64,000 nucleotides of DNA, taken from NCBI RefSeq assembly GCF_032190615.1, contig NZ_JAVLAT010000001.1, positions 1,496,501-1,560,500 on the forward strand, in the 5' to 3' direction. Numbering within the stretch: position 1 is the first letter of the stretch; the number at the start of each line of letters is the position of its first letter. The position numbers and the translations under genes were made by a program. The stretch is from Brucella pseudogrignonensis (lineage in GTDB: Bacteria; Pseudomonadota; Alphaproteobacteria; Rhizobiales; Rhizobiaceae). Shown one piece after another: positions 61,346-64,000 of the stretch. Below the pieces are notes generated by a model, which did not search any database, had not been told where the DNA came from, and saw only the letters and a program-made list of their open reading frames with translations.

Positions 61346-63640
61346 TCAGTTGCCAGCATTATAGGCGGCAATGGCCGCCATATTGACGATATCGGTATCT
61401 TTGGCGCCGATGCTGACGATCTGCGCTGGTTTATCGAGACCAACGAGTAGCGGGCCGATAATCGTCGCGCCGCCCAGTTCCTGAAGCATATTGGCTGCAA
61501 TCGATGCCGAGTGATTGTCAGGCGTGACGATGACATTGGCCGGACCGGACAGGCGGATGAAAGGATACCGTTCCATCAACTTCGGGTTCAGCGCCACGTC
61601 AACACTCATCTCGCCGTCAAATTCGAAATCGACATGACGCGTATTGAGGATGCGCACGGCTTCCTGAATACGCGTTGCGCTTTCGCCGCCCATATGGCCG
61701 AAGGTCGAAAATGCGGTGAGTGCAACACGCGGCACATAGCCCATCCGGCGTGCCATGCCTGCGGCTTCAACAGCGATATCGGCAAGTTCTTCGGCCGTTG
61801 GCTTTTCGTGCACGGCAGTATCCGCGATGAACACAGTGCGGCCACGGCAGAGCGCAATGGAAACACCCACCAGACGATGACCCGGCTTTGAATCAATCAC
61901 ACGGCGCACATCTTCAAGGCCTGTTGCATAGTTACGGGTGATCCCCGTCACCATGCCATCTGCATCGCCAAGGGCAACCATACACGCCGCAAAATGATTG
62001 CGGTCATTGTTGATCAGGCGATGGCAATCGCGTGTCAGATAGCCTTTGCGCTGGAGTTTTTCGTAAAGGTAATCCGCATAGACCGAATTGCGGCTTGAAA
62101 GACGCGCATTGATCACTTCAATGCCCGGACGGTTGAGGTCAAGGCCAGCTTCCTTGGCGGTTTCAGCCACACGTTCTTCTCGGCCCACAAGGATCGCCGT
62201 ACCAAGGCCCTGATTGACGTAGGAAACGGCAGCACGCATCGTTGGCTCTTCTTCGCCTTCGGCAAAGACAATGCGCTTTGGCTGACGGCGCACGCGCTCA
62301 TAAATGCCGCGCAGCGTGGAGGCAATTGGATCGCGACGGGCGAGCAGTTCCTGCTTATAGCCCTCAATATCTTCAATCACGCGCCCGGCGACCCCGGTTT
62401 CAATCGCCGCTTTTGCAACAGCTGCCGAAACGGTTGCCAGCAAACGCGGATCGAACGGAACGGGAATGATATATTGCGGACCAAAACGCGGACGGCTGCC
62501 CTGATAGGCGGCAACCACATCATCCGGCACGTCTTCGCGTGCCAGTTCCGCAATCGCATGGACGGCTGCAATCTTCATCTCGTCATTGATCGTGGTGGCA
62601 CGCACATCGAGTGCGCCACGGAAAATATACGGGAAACCGAGAACATTGTTGACCTGATTTGGATAATCCGAACGGCCTGTGGCGACAATGGCATCGTCAC
62701 GCACTTCGGCCACGTCTTCCGGTGTCACTTCCGGGTCCGGATTGGCCATGGCGAAGATGATCGGATTGGGTGCCATCGAGCGCACCATTTCCTTGGTCAG
62801 AGCGCCCTTTGCCGAAACGCCGAAGAAAATGTCTGCATCTTTCATCGCGTCTTCAAGCGTGCGCTTGGACGTTTTGATAGCATGGGCCGACTTCCACTGG
62901 TTCATACCTTCTTCACGGCCCTGATAGACGACGCCTTTGGTGTCACAGAGGGTGACGTTTTCGGACGGAAAGCCGATGGCCTTGATCAGCTCAATACAGG
63001 CAATGCCTGCCGAGCCGGCGCCATTGCAGACGAGCTTGGTATTCTTGATGTCGCGGCCCGTCAGTTGCAGCGCATTGATCATGCCTGCTGCGGCAATGAT
63101 GGCTGTGCCATGTTGGTCATCGTGGAAAACCGGAATATCCATCACTTCGCGCAAGCGCTGTTCGATGATGAAGCAATCCGGTGCCTTGATGTCTTCGAGA
63201 TTGATGCCGCCGAAGGATGGGCCGAGATAGCGCACGGCATTGATGAATTCATCAATGTTTGTCGTATCGACTTCCAGATCGATGGAATCCACATCCGCAA
63301 AGCGCTTGAAGAGGACGGCCTTGCCTTCCATGACGGGCTTTGAAGCCAGTGCGCCCAGATTGCCAAGACCAAGAATGGCGGTGCCGTTGGAAATGACCGC
63401 AACCAGATTGCCCTTGGCCGTATAATCATAAGCCGTGGCAGGGTTTTCGGCGATTGCCTTGACGGGTACTGCGACGCCTGGCGAATAGGCCAGAGACAGG
63501 TCGCGCTGCGTGGTCATTGGTTTGGTGGGATTGATTTCCAGCTTGCCCGGGCGACCGTGAGCGTGAAAGTCGAGCGCTTCCTTCTCACTGGCTGTGGGTG
63601 TGCGTTCTGGCGTGTTGCCCTTCGGCGTCGAGACTGGCAT
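61346..63640 (-). CDS. maeB: NADP-dependent malic enzyme with phosphotransacetylase-like domain
   Basis: This 764-residue protein has a malic enzyme part (about 1-430) with [21 protein letters not shown] and GAGSAGIA, and a phosphotransacetylase-like part (about 440-764) that likely regulates activity by binding acetyl-CoA. It converts malate to pyruvate with NADPH formation. CGGAGGGAAC precedes the ATG. It diverges from mutS. Confidence 0.95.
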   Translation of the reverse strand: MPVSTPKGNTPERTPTASEKEALDFHAHGRPGKLEINPTKPMTTQRDLSLAYSPGVAVPVKAIAENPATAYDYTAKGNLVAVISNGTAILGLGNLGALASKPVMEGKAVLFKRFADVDSIDLEVDTTNIDEFINAVRYLGPSFGGINLEDIKAPDCFIIEQRLREVMDIPVFHDDQHGTAIIAAAGMINALQLTGRDIKNTKLVCNGAGSAGIACIELIKAIGFPSENVTLCDTKGVVYQGREEGMNQWKSAHAIKTSKRTLEDAMKDADIFFGVSAKGALTKEMVRSMAPNPIIFAMANPDPEVTPEDVAEVRDDAIVATGRSDYPNQVNNVLGFPYIFRGALDVRATTINDEMKIAAVHAIAELAREDVPDDVVAAYQGSRPRFGPQYIIPVPFDPRLLATVSAAVAKAAIETGVAGRVIEDIEGYKQELLARRDPIASTLRGIYERVRRQPKRIVFAEGEEEPTMRAAVSYVNQGLGTAILVGREERVAETAKEAGLDLNRPGIEVINARLSSRNSVYADYLYEKLQRKGYLTRDCHRLINNDRNHFAACMVALGDADGMVTGITRNYATGLEDVRRVIDSKPGHRLVGVSIALCRGRTVFIADTAVHEKPTAEELADIAVEAAGMARRMGYVPRVALTAFSTFGHMGGESATRIQEAVRILNTRHVDFEFDGEMSVDVALNPKLMERYPFIRLSGPANVIVTPDNHSASIAANMLQELGGATIIGPLLVGLDKPAQIVSIGAKDTDIVNMAAIAAYNAGN

Positions 63641-63795
63641 GTTCCCTCCGGTTTCTTCTGCGGGACGATTTCGATAACGCCAGTCCGCGGGAGTGTAAAC
63701 AACGCATTTTGGAATAGATATTGATCCGAAAAAGCATGATATCGATATTATTATGTCTTTAAATGGATTTAAATCGCAATAAATGAAGGTTTGGC
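63641..63795. other. Divergent promoter region of maeB and mutS
   Basis: These 155 bases separate two divergent genes and are AT-rich. Several GATATTGATC- and GATATCGATAT-like stretches are seen around 63716-63750, but they do not form a clear operator. Confidence 0.4.
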
Positions 63796-64000
63796 ATGGA
63801 AGCGAAGGTCGAAGAAGAACAGTTGGAAGCGGATGAAAATAACACGCAGGAAACCGTTGTTCGCCTCACGCCCATGATGGAACAGTATATTGAGATCAAA
63901 GCTGCGAATGTTGATTCGCTGCTTTTCTATCGTATGGGCGACTTTTACGAGCTGTTCTTCGACGATGCGGTTGAAGCCTCCAAAGCGCTGGGCATCACGT
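63796..64000 (+). CDS. mutS: DNA mismatch repair protein MutS, N-terminal part (partial)
   Basis: The visible 68 residues begin with an acidic lead-in (about 20 residues) and continue with [20 protein letters not shown] and [17 protein letters not shown], the mismatch-recognition domain of MutS, including the conserved FYELF. AAGG precedes the ATG. The gene runs past the end of the window. Confidence 0.93.
   Translation, partial: MEAKVEEEQLEADENNTQETVVRLTPMMEQYIEIKAANVDSLLFYRMGDFYELFFDDAVEASKALGIT

Overview
The window looks like chromosomal DNA of a Brucellaceae member, that is Brucella in the wide sense including Ochrobactrum-like relatives. Evidence for this is the 2857-residue cyclic beta-1,2-glucan synthetase, two Omp25/Omp31-type porins, a RegB/RegA redox pair, an EcfG-type stress promoter, the gene order mutS / maeB / glnD / murJ / trpS / usp / nfu, and several proteins that read like known Brucella sequences (PncB, GlnD, UspA, IlvD). 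The genus call comes from memory of these families, not from a search. I see no phage, insertion sequence, CRISPR array or tRNA. Most of the window is core chromosome; two short AT-rich loci (about 0.7-1.6 kb and 50.0-50.6 kb) look acquired.

Layout. 1-0.7 kb: end of a cytochrome c maturation operon (ccmD, ccmG). 0.7-1.6 kb: an AT-rich exported-protein gene broken by an in-frame TGA. 1.7-3.5 kb: ilvD. 3.7-7.4 kb: small regulatory and envelope genes (single-domain response regulator coupled to a J-domain-like protein, stand-alone Lrp ligand domain, diguanylate cyclase, DUF930 protein, MliC-like lysozyme inhibitor). 7.8-11.8 kb: sulfate ABC transporter sbp-cysT-cysW-cysA. 12.1-20.7 kb: cgs. 20.8-25 kb: pncB, a PhzF-like gene, a sugar kinase, an SDR. 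25.2-33 kb: class A PBP, two tandem Omp25-like porins, acyltransferase, RNase D, M20 dipeptidase. 33.4-42.6 kb: polA, DEAD-box helicase, gyrB, a P450. 42.6-46.5 kb: a frameshifted Nudix gene and a formaldehyde-detoxification operon (frmR-adhC-elaA-DUF1345-fghA). 46.5-50.6 kb: YjaB-like GNAT, hrpB, a RibK/DUF120-like protein, and an AT-rich orphan. 50.7-54.8 kb: regB, regA, mmcB, an L,D-transpeptidase and nfu. 54.9-64 kb: usp, trpS, murJ, glnD, maeB and the start of mutS.

The least explained signals are non-coding. A three-hairpin element at 33069-33192 has C-rich (anti-Shine-Dalgarno) loops on the minus strand. A leader in front of the DEAD-box helicase (36415-36474) holds a 13-codon ORF inside a strong terminator hairpin, with a competing upstream hairpin. 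There are two exact GGAAC-N16-CGTT general-stress promoters: one before cgs, and one before a roughly 70-nt region that ends in a terminator-like hairpin. A 35-bp intergenic repeat occurs twice, with a compensatory base-pair change in its stem.
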